Assembly (NCBI GenBank): GCA_029261925.1
Contig: JAJDAJ010000091.1
Coordinates: 1 to 64,000 of the forward strand
DNA: 64,000 bases
Direction of reading: 5' to 3'
Source of the DNA: Deltaproteobacteria bacterium
GTDB taxonomy: Bacteria; Myxococcota_A; UBA9160; SZUA-336
The first letter of the stretch is position 1. The number at the start of each line of letters is the position of its first letter. Below the pieces are notes generated by a model. The model was given only the letters and a program-made list of their open reading frames with translations. It searched no databases and was not told the DNA's origin. The translations under genes were made by a program, and so were the position numbers. Of the stretch, positions 18,029-27,200 are shown one piece after another.

Positions 18029-18715
18029 ATGCGTTCCTGGAGTCTTCTCGCCTTCTTGCTCTGTTTCCTGATGCTGGGTGCGCCGGGAGCGGCTGTCTCG
18101 GGCACGCCGGACGGCATGACCCCGGCCGAGGAGACGGTCTGCGACGCTCTGAGCGGTGCGCGGTGGGGCCTGTGCAACGCCTACTGCGAGGCCATGGACT
18201 GCGACAGCGACGCTGCGCGCGCTTCCGAGAAGGCCTGCACGCGCGTGCTGGAGAACTACCGCCGCCACGCGTCGCAGTCCGATCCGCCGTGCCTCGCCAG
18301 CGGTGAGCCCGACGCCGATGGCGATGGCGACGGCGTTCCGGACCTGGACGACGTCTGTCCGATCGCGGGCGATCCCGATCAGTTCGACACGGACGGCGAT
18401 GGCGCCGGAGACGCCTGCGACAGCTGTCCGCTGGTGGTGAACCCCGATCAGCACGACCAGGACCGCGACGGCGTGGGGGACGCCTGTGACAACTGCGAGT
18501 CCGAGCCCAACACGAACCAGTTCGACGGCGACGTGGACGGCTGGGGCGACGTCTGCGACAACTGTCTGGACGACTTCAACCCGGATCAGGCCGACGCGGA
18601 CGGTGACGGCACGGGCGACGCGTGCTCCCGCACCTGTGCAATCGCGGGCGAGCGCTGCGAGGTGGACAGCGACTGCTGCCAGGGCGGCTGCGAGTTCACC
18701 TGCATCGACTTCTAG
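18029..18715 (+). CDS. Secreted thrombospondin type-3 repeat protein with knottin-like C-terminus
   Basis: The 228-residue protein starts at ATG 18029, six bases after GGGGAGGG (an ATG at 18023 sits too close to it). It has a signal peptide of about 22 residues, then a Cys-containing region (about 25-90). Four or five calcium-binding DxDGDGxGDxCD repeats follow (about 92-200). The last 26 residues follow the spacing C-x6-C-x5-CC-x3-C-x3-C, as in inhibitor-cystine-knot peptides. A CRP-like palindrome precedes it. The stop overlaps the stop of the convergent LLM gene in the four bases CTAG. It is probably an extracellular calcium-dependent protein; partner unknown. Confidence 0.75.
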   Translation: MRSWSLLAFLLCFLMLGAPGAAVSGTPDGMTPAEETVCDALSGARWGLCNAYCEAMDCDSDAARASEKACTRVLENYRRHASQSDPPCLASGEPDADGDGDGVPDLDDVCPIAGDPDQFDTDGDGAGDACDSCPLVVNPDQHDQDRDGVGDACDNCESEPNTNQFDGDVDGWGDVCDNCLDDFNPDQADADGDGTGDACSRTCAIAGERCEVDSDCCQGGCEFTCIDF

Positions 18716-19578
18716 GAGTCACCCACGGCCTGCACCCCGAGCGCGTCCGCGATGCGCTCGAGCAGCTCCGTGGTCTCCTGCACGCCGGACAGGCCCCGCG
18801 TCTGCACGATGAAGCGGTGTGCGCCGGCGTCGGCGTACTGGCGCATCAGCTCGCGGCTCGCGTCCCAGCTGTACATCGAGATCTCGAACGCGTCGGGACT
18901 GCGACCGGCGCGTGGCGCCAGCTCGCGTAGCTCCGCGAGGCGTCGCTCGAGCTCGGCGGGCGTCGTGCGGAAGCCGAGCCAGCCGTCGCCCCACTCGACC
19001 ATGCGCTCGACCAGCTTCGGCGACACTCCGCTGAGCAGGACCGGGGGGTGCGGCTCCGAGACGGGCGGCGGGAAGCAGCGCACGGGCGGGAAGTCGTAGA
19101 ACTCGCCGTGAAACCCGGCGCGCTCCTCGGTCCAGAGCTCCTTCATGGCCAGCACGGCCTCGCGCGTCTGCGCCCACGGGCGACGCGGATCACCGCCGAG
19201 CATCTCGCGCTCCTCGCGATTCCAGCCGGGTCCCACGCCGAGCACCAGGCGGCCGGCACTCAGTCGATCGAGGCTCGCGACCGCCTTGGCGAGCCAGAGC
19301 GGGTGGTGCTCGGGTACCAGCGTCACGCCGGTGCCGAGCAGGATGCGCCGGGTCACGCCGGAGGCGCGACCCAGTGACACGAACGGATCCAGGAAGCCGG
19401 GCACCTGGCCGCCCGCGAACGTCGGCGACTCGCTCTCGCAGTGGACCGGGGCGGTCACGTGCTCGCCCAGCCAGATCGACTCGAAGCCGATCCGCTCGGC
19501 CTCGCGCGCGAAGTGGGCGATGTCGACCCAGACCGCAGGAGGCTCCGGCGGGGTGCCCAGGCCCACGCCGATCTTCAA
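18712..19578 (-). CDS. LLM-class (luciferase-like) flavin/F420-dependent oxidoreductase
   Basis: The 288-residue TIM-barrel protein carries luciferase-like signatures: ESIWLGEH near residue 36, [24 protein letters not shown] near 80-105, and [14 protein letters not shown] near 110-125. The last is typical of the probable-F420-dependent branch found in actinobacteria and several deltaproteobacterial-type lineages. The start appears to be TTG at 19576-19578 with no strong ribosome site, so the N-terminus is less certain. A second LLM enzyme lies at 62773-63930. Substrate unknown. Confidence 0.85.
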   Translation of the reverse strand: MKIGVGLGTPPEPPAVWVDIAHFAREAERIGFESIWLGEHVTAPVHCESESPTFAGGQVPGFLDPFVSLGRASGVTRRILLGTGVTLVPEHHPLWLAKAVASLDRLSAGRLVLGVGPGWNREEREMLGGDPRRPWAQTREAVLAMKELWTEERAGFHGEFYDFPPVRCFPPPVSEPHPPVLLSGVSPKLVERMVEWGDGWLGFRTTPAELERRLAELRELAPRAGRSPDAFEISMYSWDASRELMRQYADAGAHRFIVQTRGLSGVQETTELLERIADALGVQAVGDS

Positions 19579-19659
19579 GCGCGCACTCGCAGCGTCACGC
19601 CTCGATACTACGCGTCGCCGGGCTCCGGTGCTGCCGCGTCTCGGGGCCGCGACCCGGCG

Positions 19660-21489
19660 TCACTCCGGCTCGTCGAGCCGCGACCACCACACCGGGACGA
19701 GCAGCGCCGCGAGCAGCAGGTTCGCGCCGATCCAGATCCCGCGCGCGAGCCCGCCGGGTGCGGGCGCGCCGATCAGCGCACTGCCCACCGCCACGAGCGT
19801 GCACAGCAGCGTTCCCGATGCGGCGACCGTCGCGAGCAGGCCCTGGCCCAGGGCGCGCCGCGCACCGGGGCGCGGCCAGAGGCCCGGCGGCCGCACGCGG
19901 CGCTCGAACGCGGCGAGCCGCGCGGGATCGACCGGTGCGCTCAGCAGCGACGCCAGGACCGAGGCAAGCGTTCCGGCGACGGCGATCAGCAGCAGGCGCA
20001 CCGCCTCGGTCTCGACGCCGAGCAGCAGCGCGGGCGCGGCCAGTGCCGATGCCCCGATGGCGGCGAGCTCGCCCCAGGCGTTCGCGCGATGCCAGACCCA
20101 GCGCAGCAGCAGGGGCACGCCCAGGCCCGCGCCGAGCAGCAGCGTGAAGTGCCACGCCTGCTGGATCGATCCCAGCGCGGCCATGATCCCCAGCGAGAGC
20201 AGCATCAGCAGCGGCCCGCAGGCGCGCGCGATCCAGACGAGTGTGCGCGGGGAGGGCCTGCGCCCCAGACCGCGCTCGCAAATCAGGCGCGCGTACAGGT
20301 CGCTGGTCAGGTACGACGCGCCCCAGTTCAGGTGGGTGTCGAGCGTCGAGGCCAGGGCCGCGAGCATGCCGACCAGGATCAGGCCGCGCGCGCCGGGCGG
20401 CAGCAGCTCCTGGATGCCGCGCACGAACGTCAGCTCGCGCTGCGCCGCCGTCTGACCCGGCTCGAGCGGGAAGACGATCAGCAGCGCCACGAGCAGCGGC
20501 AGCCAGAGCAGCGAGCGTCCGAGCACCTGGGCGAACGCGAAGATCAGCGGCGCGCGGCGCGCCTCCCCGGGGCTGCGGCAGGCCATGCAGCGCTGGGCCA
20601 GGTAGCCGGTGCCGTCGCTGTTCATCTGCACGAGCCACTGCAGTCCCAGCACACCGAGCAGCGCGGCGCCCGCGTCGGCGGCAGTCCACGGGTCGAAGGC
20701 CAGCAGCTCGCGGGCGCGCGCCTCCCCGACCTGCGCCGACAGCGCGCCCGGAAGCGCCGCGAGCCCGCCCGCTGCGTCGGTCGCGTACACGGCGTACAGA
20801 AGCGTCCCGCCGCCCAGGAGCGCGAGCTGCCCCATGTCGGTGCGCACCACGCCGCGCAGCCCGCCGGTGCTCGAGTACAGCACCGTGAACCCGAAGATCG
20901 CCACCACCGAGATCAGGTTCGAGGCGGTCCGGGTCCAGACGTCCCCCGCCGCCGGATCCGTGACCAGCGGCACGCCGATCGCGCGCACCAGCGACTCGAC
21001 GGGCTGGAACAGCGCGGGGTGCAGCCAGAGGTCCCAGGTCAGGAAGGGCTCGGCGATGCGCACCGCCGCGGCCAGCACCATGGCCAGCACCGCGCAGTTG
21101 AAGACCACGCCGTAGTACACCGCCTTCACGCCGCGCAGCCACAGGGCGGGCCGACCGTCGTAGCGCAGCTCGCAGAGCTCGGCGTCGGTGAGCACGCCCG
21201 AGCGCCACCAGGCCGCGCCCAGCACGAAGCCCAGCAGCAGGAAGGCGATCCCGTACACCCACAGCCGCCAGAGCGCGAAGACGCCCCCGGTGGCGACCAG
21301 ACCGGCGGCGGGCAGCGGCGTGTCGGCCGCGTACTGCGTGGCCGTCATGCTCAGGCCGCTGCTCCACGATCCCAGGCTGCGCCCCGCCAGGAAGTAGGCT
21401 TCCAGGCCGGTCGAGGCCGCGCGCCGCGCGCGCAGCCCCGCGGTCAGCGCGTATGCCGCGAAGGCTGCGACGATCGCCAGGTCGAGCAT
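19660..21489 (-). CDS. Sodium:solute symporter family transporter
   Basis: The 609-residue membrane protein has about 13-14 hydrophobic helices. It has the SSS-family N-terminal pattern: a short first helix, then EAYFLAGRSLGSWSSGLSMTATQYAADTPL, in which the unwound helix near Ser/Thr residues forms the sodium and substrate sites. It probably couples sodium entry to uptake of a small organic solute. It is downstream of the LLM gene on the map but transcribed the same way, from its own start beside the divergent DUF1214 gene. Substrate cannot be told. Confidence 0.85.
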   Translation of the reverse strand: MLDLAIVAAFAAYALTAGLRARRAASTGLEAYFLAGRSLGSWSSGLSMTATQYAADTPLPAAGLVATGGVFALWRLWVYGIAFLLLGFVLGAAWWRSGVLTDAELCELRYDGRPALWLRGVKAVYYGVVFNCAVLAMVLAAAVRIAEPFLTWDLWLHPALFQPVESLVRAIGVPLVTDPAAGDVWTRTASNLISVVAIFGFTVLYSSTGGLRGVVRTDMGQLALLGGGTLLYAVYATDAAGGLAALPGALSAQVGEARARELLAFDPWTAADAGAALLGVLGLQWLVQMNSDGTGYLAQRCMACRSPGEARRAPLIFAFAQVLGRSLLWLPLLVALLIVFPLEPGQTAAQRELTFVRGIQELLPPGARGLILVGMLAALASTLDTHLNWGASYLTSDLYARLICERGLGRRPSPRTLVWIARACGPLLMLLSLGIMAALGSIQQAWHFTLLLGAGLGVPLLLRWVWHRANAWGELAAIGASALAAPALLLGVETEAVRLLLIAVAGTLASVLASLLSAPVDPARLAAFERRVRPPGLWPRPGARRALGQGLLATVAASGTLLCTLVAVGSALIGAPAPGGLARGIWIGANLLLAALLVPVWWSRLDEPE

Positions 21490-21575
21490 CCGGGACGCAT
21501 CGTACAGGGCCCCGGGGGGCCGGGCGGCGGCGCGCCGGCTTGACCGCGCCTCGCGCCCCGGGCAGGCTGCCGCGC

Positions 21576-22850
21576 GTGACGAGCAAGCCCGACGACACCG
21601 ACGCCACCTCCGAGATCTTCAGCCGCGACGATCGCTGGCTGCCCTCCCGCATCCTGACCGCCGACGACTGGGCCGACGGGAGCGCGGGGGACCTGGTCAG
21701 CGGCGCCGCGTGGCGCGCCTTCACCGAGCGCATCGGGCGCGCGGCAGACGAGGTTCAGGCCTCCGACGTGCCCGATACGGAGATCGACCGCGCCGACGGC
21801 TATCGCTACCTGGCAATGATCGTGCGCAACGCGCTCGGCGGCGTGATCGAGGGCGCCGATCCGGACCGGCCGCACTTCGGCTGGTCGACCCAGCGCATGA
21901 AGTTCGGGCTGGACTGTCCCGACGCGCTCTACGGCGGCGCGCACGTGGACGCCGCCGCCACCTACCGGGTGAGGGGGCGCCGCAGCAGCGTGCACTTCCT
22001 CGGGATCAGCGTGATGGCCGACATCCGAACCCTGCACAGCGTGGACGTCGACGACCTCGAGCTCGACGCCGACGGCGGCTTCGAGTTCATCGCCGGCGGC
22101 GCCGAGCGGCCCGGGAACTGGATGCCGCTGGACGCGGGCGCGAACACGCTCCAGGTGCGCCAGTTCTTCTACGACTGGGACCGCGAGCAGCCCGCGACGT
22201 TCGCGATCGAGCGGATCGACGGGCCGCCGATCCGCAAGCCGGCGCGCGACATGGATCCGGCCTCGTTCGCGCGCGGCCTCGACGCGGTGGCGCAGCATCT
22301 CGATGCGGCCGTGCAGATGTGGAAGGGCGTGGCCGTCGCCAAGCGCGAGCGCGACCTCAACGTCTTTCCGAGCGAGGAGTTCGGTGGGGCGCAGATGGGC
22401 GCGCAGACCCACCAGCGTGCGGGCATCGGCTACTTCAAGCTGGCCGACGACGAGGCACTGCTGATCGAGGTCGAGGTGCCGGCCGCGAAGTACTGGAGCT
22501 TCGATCTCGGCAACTTCTGGATGGAGTCGCTGGACTACGCGAACCACCAGTCGAGCCTCAATGGTCACCAGGCGCGCGTGGACGCCGACGGCGTCATCCG
22601 TGCGGTCGTCACGCAGAGCGATCCGGGCGTGCCCAAATGGCTCGACCCCGACGGCCATCACCAGGGCTCGATGATCTACCGCTGGAACATCGCCGACCGC
22701 TACCCGATCCCGTCCACGCGGGTCGTGAGACTGGACGAGCTCCGCAAGCAGCTGCCGCCCGACACGCCAGGGGTCACGCCGGCCGAGCGCGCGGAGATCG
22801 TGGAGCGGCGCCGGCAGCACGTGGTGCGGCGCTTCGCACGACCGCTCTAG
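21576..22850 (+). CDS. DUF1214-domain protein (cytoplasmic paralogue)
   Basis: The 424-residue protein starts at GTG 21576. It shares with the protein at 13783-15051 the C-terminal DUF1214 core: YWSFDLGNFWMESLDY, HQSSLNGHQARVDADG, VVTQSDPGVPKWLDPDG and MIYRWN. No signal peptide is visible, unlike the paralogue. The family function is not established. It is convergent with the sulfotransferase gene (7 bp gap) and divergent from the sodium symporter. Confidence 0.8.
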   Translation: MTSKPDDTDATSEIFSRDDRWLPSRILTADDWADGSAGDLVSGAAWRAFTERIGRAADEVQASDVPDTEIDRADGYRYLAMIVRNALGGVIEGADPDRPHFGWSTQRMKFGLDCPDALYGGAHVDAAATYRVRGRRSSVHFLGISVMADIRTLHSVDVDDLELDADGGFEFIAGGAERPGNWMPLDAGANTLQVRQFFYDWDREQPATFAIERIDGPPIRKPARDMDPASFARGLDAVAQHLDAAVQMWKGVAVAKRERDLNVFPSEEFGGAQMGAQTHQRAGIGYFKLADDEALLIEVEVPAAKYWSFDLGNFWMESLDYANHQSSLNGHQARVDADGVIRAVVTQSDPGVPKWLDPDGHHQGSMIYRWNIADRYPIPSTRVVRLDELRKQLPPDTPGVTPAERAEIVERRRQHVVRRFARPL

Positions 22851-22857
22851 CAGGCTG

Positions 22858-24054
22858 CTAGTCTCCGGCCCGGTCCTCGCGCCCGAGGATGAAGCGCTCG
22901 CGGTACTCGCGGAAGTCGCGCGCGAGCCCGGCCTCGCTCAGGCCAAAGGTCTCCATGGCGTACTCGTGCGGCGGCCGGTTCTCGCGCCGGTTCTCGTCCG
23001 CCCAGCGCCGCACCGATGCCTCGGCCTCCGCCGAGAGCTCGCGTCCCGTGAGCTCGTGGATCCGCCGCACCTGCGCCACCGGATCGCTCGCGACGTCGCG
23101 GTACCAGACGTCGATGAAGCGATCGGGATACTTGCGGTCGCGCACCTCGAGCGCGTGACGCAGTGCACGCTCCCAGTTGCCGCCCCAGAGCCGCCCGACC
23201 TGTAGCGGGTCGGGATCGTCGCAGCCGAGCTGCCAGAGGAAGAGCTGCAGGCTGCAGATCGACGGGATCGTCTCGAACGGGTCGCGGTGCGTCTGCACCA
23301 CGGTCGCGTCGGGAAACGCCTCGAGCATCACCTCGACCACGCACAGGTGATAGGGCGCCTTGAGCACCCAGGCCGAGGCCCCCTGCCCGGCGCGCTTCTT
23401 CTGCCACTGCAGGAAGCGCAGCAGTGTCTTGAGGTAGTCGTACGCCGGGCGCCGGTCCTGCTGCGCGACCCAGCGCCCGAACTCCGGCACGTTGGCGTGC
23501 GACTCCGGCATCCAGGACAGGAACGTGTGCTCGAGGAGCATGATCTCCTCGTCGGGCCCGACCGGATCCCAGGGGTGGACCGAGGCCAGGGCAGGCACGG
23601 CCTCCAGCAGCTCGCCTACCTGGCGCCGGGCGTCGGGGATGCGGGCGTCGCCCACGGTCCAGTCGTCGCCCTCGAACGGCGCGGGGTTGCGGCACTCGTA
23701 CCAGAGCACCGCGAAGGCATCCGGATCGCTCGCCAGCAGGCGATGCAGCATGGTCGTCCCGGTGCGCGGCAGCCCGCAGACGACGACCCGCGTGATCAGC
23801 TCTTCCTCGAGGATCTCCGGGTGGCGCGTGATCCAGTTTTGGACGCGCAGCCGGTTGACCAGCAGGCCCACGGTGCGCTCGCGCTGGGCAGCGCGCCCCG
23901 CCGCGTTCAGGTCCGCCTCGGTCTCGTAGGCGTGGAGCATGCGCCGCAGGGGCTCCCGGAAGGCCTCGTCGCCGAGCTGCGCCAGACCCGCTCGCTCGCG
24001 CGCCTCGGCGATGATCGATGCCTCGTCGAGGGCGGTCGGATCGAAGGCGCTCAC
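22858..24054 (-). CDS. Sulfotransferase family protein
   Basis: The 398-residue protein has the two PAPS-binding motifs of sulfotransferases. The 5'-phosphosulfate loop is CGLPRTGTTMLHRLLASDPD (about residues 100-120), and the 3'-phosphate motif follows strand THRDP in the middle, with a later YPDRFIDVWYRD segment. Family members move sulfate from PAPS to hydroxyls or amines of lipids and sugars. The GTG start at 24054 lacks a clear ribosome site, so the N-terminus is tentative. It is divergent from the TpsA-CHAT operon across the promoter region at 24055-24208. Confidence 0.85.
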   Translation of the reverse strand: MSAFDPTALDEASIIAEARERAGLAQLGDEAFREPLRRMLHAYETEADLNAAGRAAQRERTVGLLVNRLRVQNWITRHPEILEEELITRVVVCGLPRTGTTMLHRLLASDPDAFAVLWYECRNPAPFEGDDWTVGDARIPDARRQVGELLEAVPALASVHPWDPVGPDEEIMLLEHTFLSWMPESHANVPEFGRWVAQQDRRPAYDYLKTLLRFLQWQKKRAGQGASAWVLKAPYHLCVVEVMLEAFPDATVVQTHRDPFETIPSICSLQLFLWQLGCDDPDPLQVGRLWGGNWERALRHALEVRDRKYPDRFIDVWYRDVASDPVAQVRRIHELTGRELSAEAEASVRRWADENRRENRPPHEYAMETFGLSEAGLARDFREYRERFILGREDRAGD

Positions 24055-24108
24055 GCGCCGGAGGATACACCGATGTGCAGCTCGCACGCAGCTGCTCGCG
24101 ACCGCGCG

Positions 24109-24124
24109 TGTGTTGACTTTCACG
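24109..24124. promoter_or_regulatory. Near-consensus CRP-like site overlapping the -35 box (site F)
   Basis: TGTGT-TGACTT-TCACG differs from TGTGA-N6-TCACG at one base. It overlaps the TTGACT -35 hexamer of the TpsA-CHAT promoter, so a bound regulator would touch or block RNA polymerase directly. Confidence 0.45.
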
Positions 24125-24140
24125 ACCCGCAGTAGAGAAT
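24113..24140 (+). promoter_or_regulatory. Sigma-70-type promoter of the TpsA-CHAT/TpsB operon
   Basis: A -35 TTGACT (24113-24118, five of six) and a -10 GAGAAT (24135-24140, four of six) are separated by 16 bases. The predicted transcription start is near 24147, giving a leader of about 60 bases before ATG 24209. Confidence 0.5.
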
Positions 24141-24208
24141 CGGGATGCCGGCGTCGGGCGCTCGTCGGGCTGCCCGCGCGCGCATCGGTACCTGCATCCC
24201 CTCCCGCG

Positions 24209-27200
24209 ATGAACGCTCGTCTACCGCATGTGCTGCAGCCGCGCCGGCTGGTGCTCGCCGCGACGTGTTGCCTGATCCTCGGCTGGACCGGGCCGTCGAC
24301 GGCGCAGGTCATCTTCGATCAGAGCACGCCACTTCCCGGACCGGCCGGGCGCTCCGGCACGCTGATCGAGATCCCGCAGTCCCGCGGGACGAGCCGTGGA
24401 CCGAACGTCTTCCACAGCTTCGAGCAGTTCGACATCGCGCGCGGGGAGAGCGCGGTCTTCTTCTCCGACCCTGCGGTGGAGCGCGTGATCGCGCGCGTGA
24501 CCGGGGCCGGAGGCTCGCTGATCGATGGAGAGATCGGCGTCGGCAATCCCGTCGACCTCTTCCTGATCGATCCGGGCGGCATCACCTTCGGGCCCGGCGC
24601 GATCCTGCCCGCCGGGCCCGGCTTCTTCGCCAGCACCGCGCATCGCCTGCGGCTGGGGGGCGGGGTGGACGTCCGCACCGACGCGCCGGATGCGATCCCG
24701 CTGCTGGCGACGCAGGGGATCGAGGCCTTCGGCTTCATCGACGCGGACGCCGCCCCGCTCGTCGTGGACGGCTCCCGGCTGTTCTTCCAGGCGGCCGGCC
24801 AGACCCTGGGCCTGCTGGGAGGCGACCTGGAGATCCGCGGGCTCGCCGCCAGCGGGGAATCCGGGGGCGGCTTCGTGTCGGCACGGGCCGGGCGCATCCT
24901 CCTGGGCAGCGCCGCCCCCGGCGACGAGCTCGCGCTGCTGCCGGGCGCGGATGAACGTCCCGCGTCCGTGGAGCTCCGCGGCCGGGGCGGCTCGATCGCT
25001 CTGATCGACGACGCGATCGTCAGCGCCAGCGCCAGCGATCCCGATCTCGGGACCGTCAGCCAGGGCGTCGGGTCGATCCGCGTCCGCGCTCATCAGATGC
25101 GCATCGTGGACTCCGACCTGCGGGCCCTGCGGGTGGGTGCCGGGCTGTCGGAGCCGGGCCGGATCGACATCTCGCTGGCTGGCGAGCTGTGGATCGAGCA
25201 CGTCGCGCGGTCCGACGCGGCGGGAGGCTTCCGCGCCTCCGGGATCTTCGCGCGCAAGCTCGCGGAGCTCGGGGGCATCCGGGGCGACGGCGATGCCGCG
25301 GCCATCGACATCCGCGCGGGATCGCTGAGGCTCCTCGGTGGCGCGCGGATCAGCAGCACGACCGAGGATGGCGGTCTCGGCGGAGCGATCACGCTCGACG
25401 TCGCCGATGACCTGCTGATCCGCGGCGGGATCGCGGAGACCCCGGGAGGGATCTACAGCAGCGCAGAGGGTACGGGAGCTGCGGGCACGATCGACGCGAG
25501 GGCGGGCTCCCTGATCATGGAGCAGCGCGGGGTGATCGTCGCCCAGACGGAGCTGCTGCGTGACGGACCGGGACCGTCGGGCATTGCCGGGACGATTGCG
25601 CTCGATGTCGGCACGGCGATCGTACGTGGCGACGCTCGTATCGACAGCAGCAGCGGGCCGGGCGGGGGTGGCGCGGGAACCATCGAGCTGGTCGCCCGCG
25701 AGTCGGTACTGCTGACCGGGAGCAGCGGGCAGGGCGCCTTCAGCGGGGTCAGCGCGATCGCGAAGCCGGGCAGTCTCGGGGCTCCGGGCGTGATCTCGGT
25801 ATCCGCGCCGGTGGTCGAGATCCGCGATGGTGCGCGCATCACGACCGAGGCCGCCGGCGGGGCGAGCGGCGCGCGCGTGCAACTCGCCGCGCGGGACCGC
25901 ATCGAGCTGCTGGGTGGCGCGCGGGTCGAGGCGAGCGCCACGGGAGAGCTCGACGGAGGCGAGGTCGATCTCAGGGCCGGGACTATGCTGCGCATCGATG
26001 GCTCGAGCGTCAGCGCCAGCGTCGTCGACGGCGACGGCGGGAACGTCACGGTCGATCCCCGCTTCGTGATCCTGCGCAATGGCGAGATCGTCGCCCGTGC
26101 GCAGGGCGGCGATGGCGGGAACATCGACATCACCGCCGACTTCCTGCTGGCCTCGCAGAGCAGCATCGACGCGAGCTCGCGCTTCGGGGTCGACGGACAG
26201 GTCGTGCTCCGCTCGCCCGACGTGGACGTGGCCGGCAGCATCGAGGCGCCCTCCGCGAGCTTCGTCGACCCGGACGCGCTGCTGCGCGACCACTGCGCCG
26301 CGCGGGCGCGCCGCGCGCGCAGCAGCTTCGTGTACAGCGGCCCGGCCGCGGCGCCCGAGGGCGCCGAGCAGCTTCCCGCTGCCACGTACCGGCGGTCGGC
26401 CGGTGGTGCAGCGGACGATCCCCTGGCCGGGGTTCACGAGCGGATCGCCCGTGGCGACCTGCACGAGGCGGCGCGGCGGCTCGACGCGTTGCCCGGAGGC
26501 GCCGACGCGCTCGCGCTGCGCGCGCGCATCGCGCGGCGCTCGGGCGACACGGCAGGGGCACTGGGGCTGCTCGATCGCGCGGACGCCGCGGCCGCAGAGT
26601 CCAGCACCCGTGCGCGGATCGCCCTGGATCGCGGCGCCCTGCTCGCGGATCTGGGCCGCGACCCGGAGGCGGATGAGGTCTGGGAGCAGGCCCTGGGCTC
26701 CTGCGGCCCGGACGAGATGCTCTGCGCGAAGCTCCGCCTGGCGCGCACCGGCCTCCTGGAGCCCCGCGAGCGGGCGCGGGAGCTGGTGGCGATCGCCGCG
26801 GACCTGGCGGCTCGCCCCGCATCCGGCGAGGTCCTGCGCGTCGAGCTCTACACCGCGCTGCAGCTCGCGCGCGCCGCGGCCCTGCTCGACGACGAGCCGC
26901 TGCGCATGGGCACGGGCGAGCGGCTGGTGTCGATCGCCTCGCGGGCCGGCGCGGAGGGTGCCGCCAGGGTCGAGTCGGGCGCCTGGGGTCATCTCGCGGT
27001 CATGTACGAGGTTGCGGGGCGTCACCGCGAGGCGCTGATCCTGGCCCGCCGCGCGCTGCGCGCCGCCGGGCGGGCAGGGGCGACCGCTCTCGAGGGTCGC
27101 TGGCAGCATCTGGTGGGACGCCAGCTCGCCGCCAGCGGCGAGCTCGACGCCGCGATCGAGGCGCTGATGCCGGCGCTCCACGCCCTGCAGTCGCTGCGCC

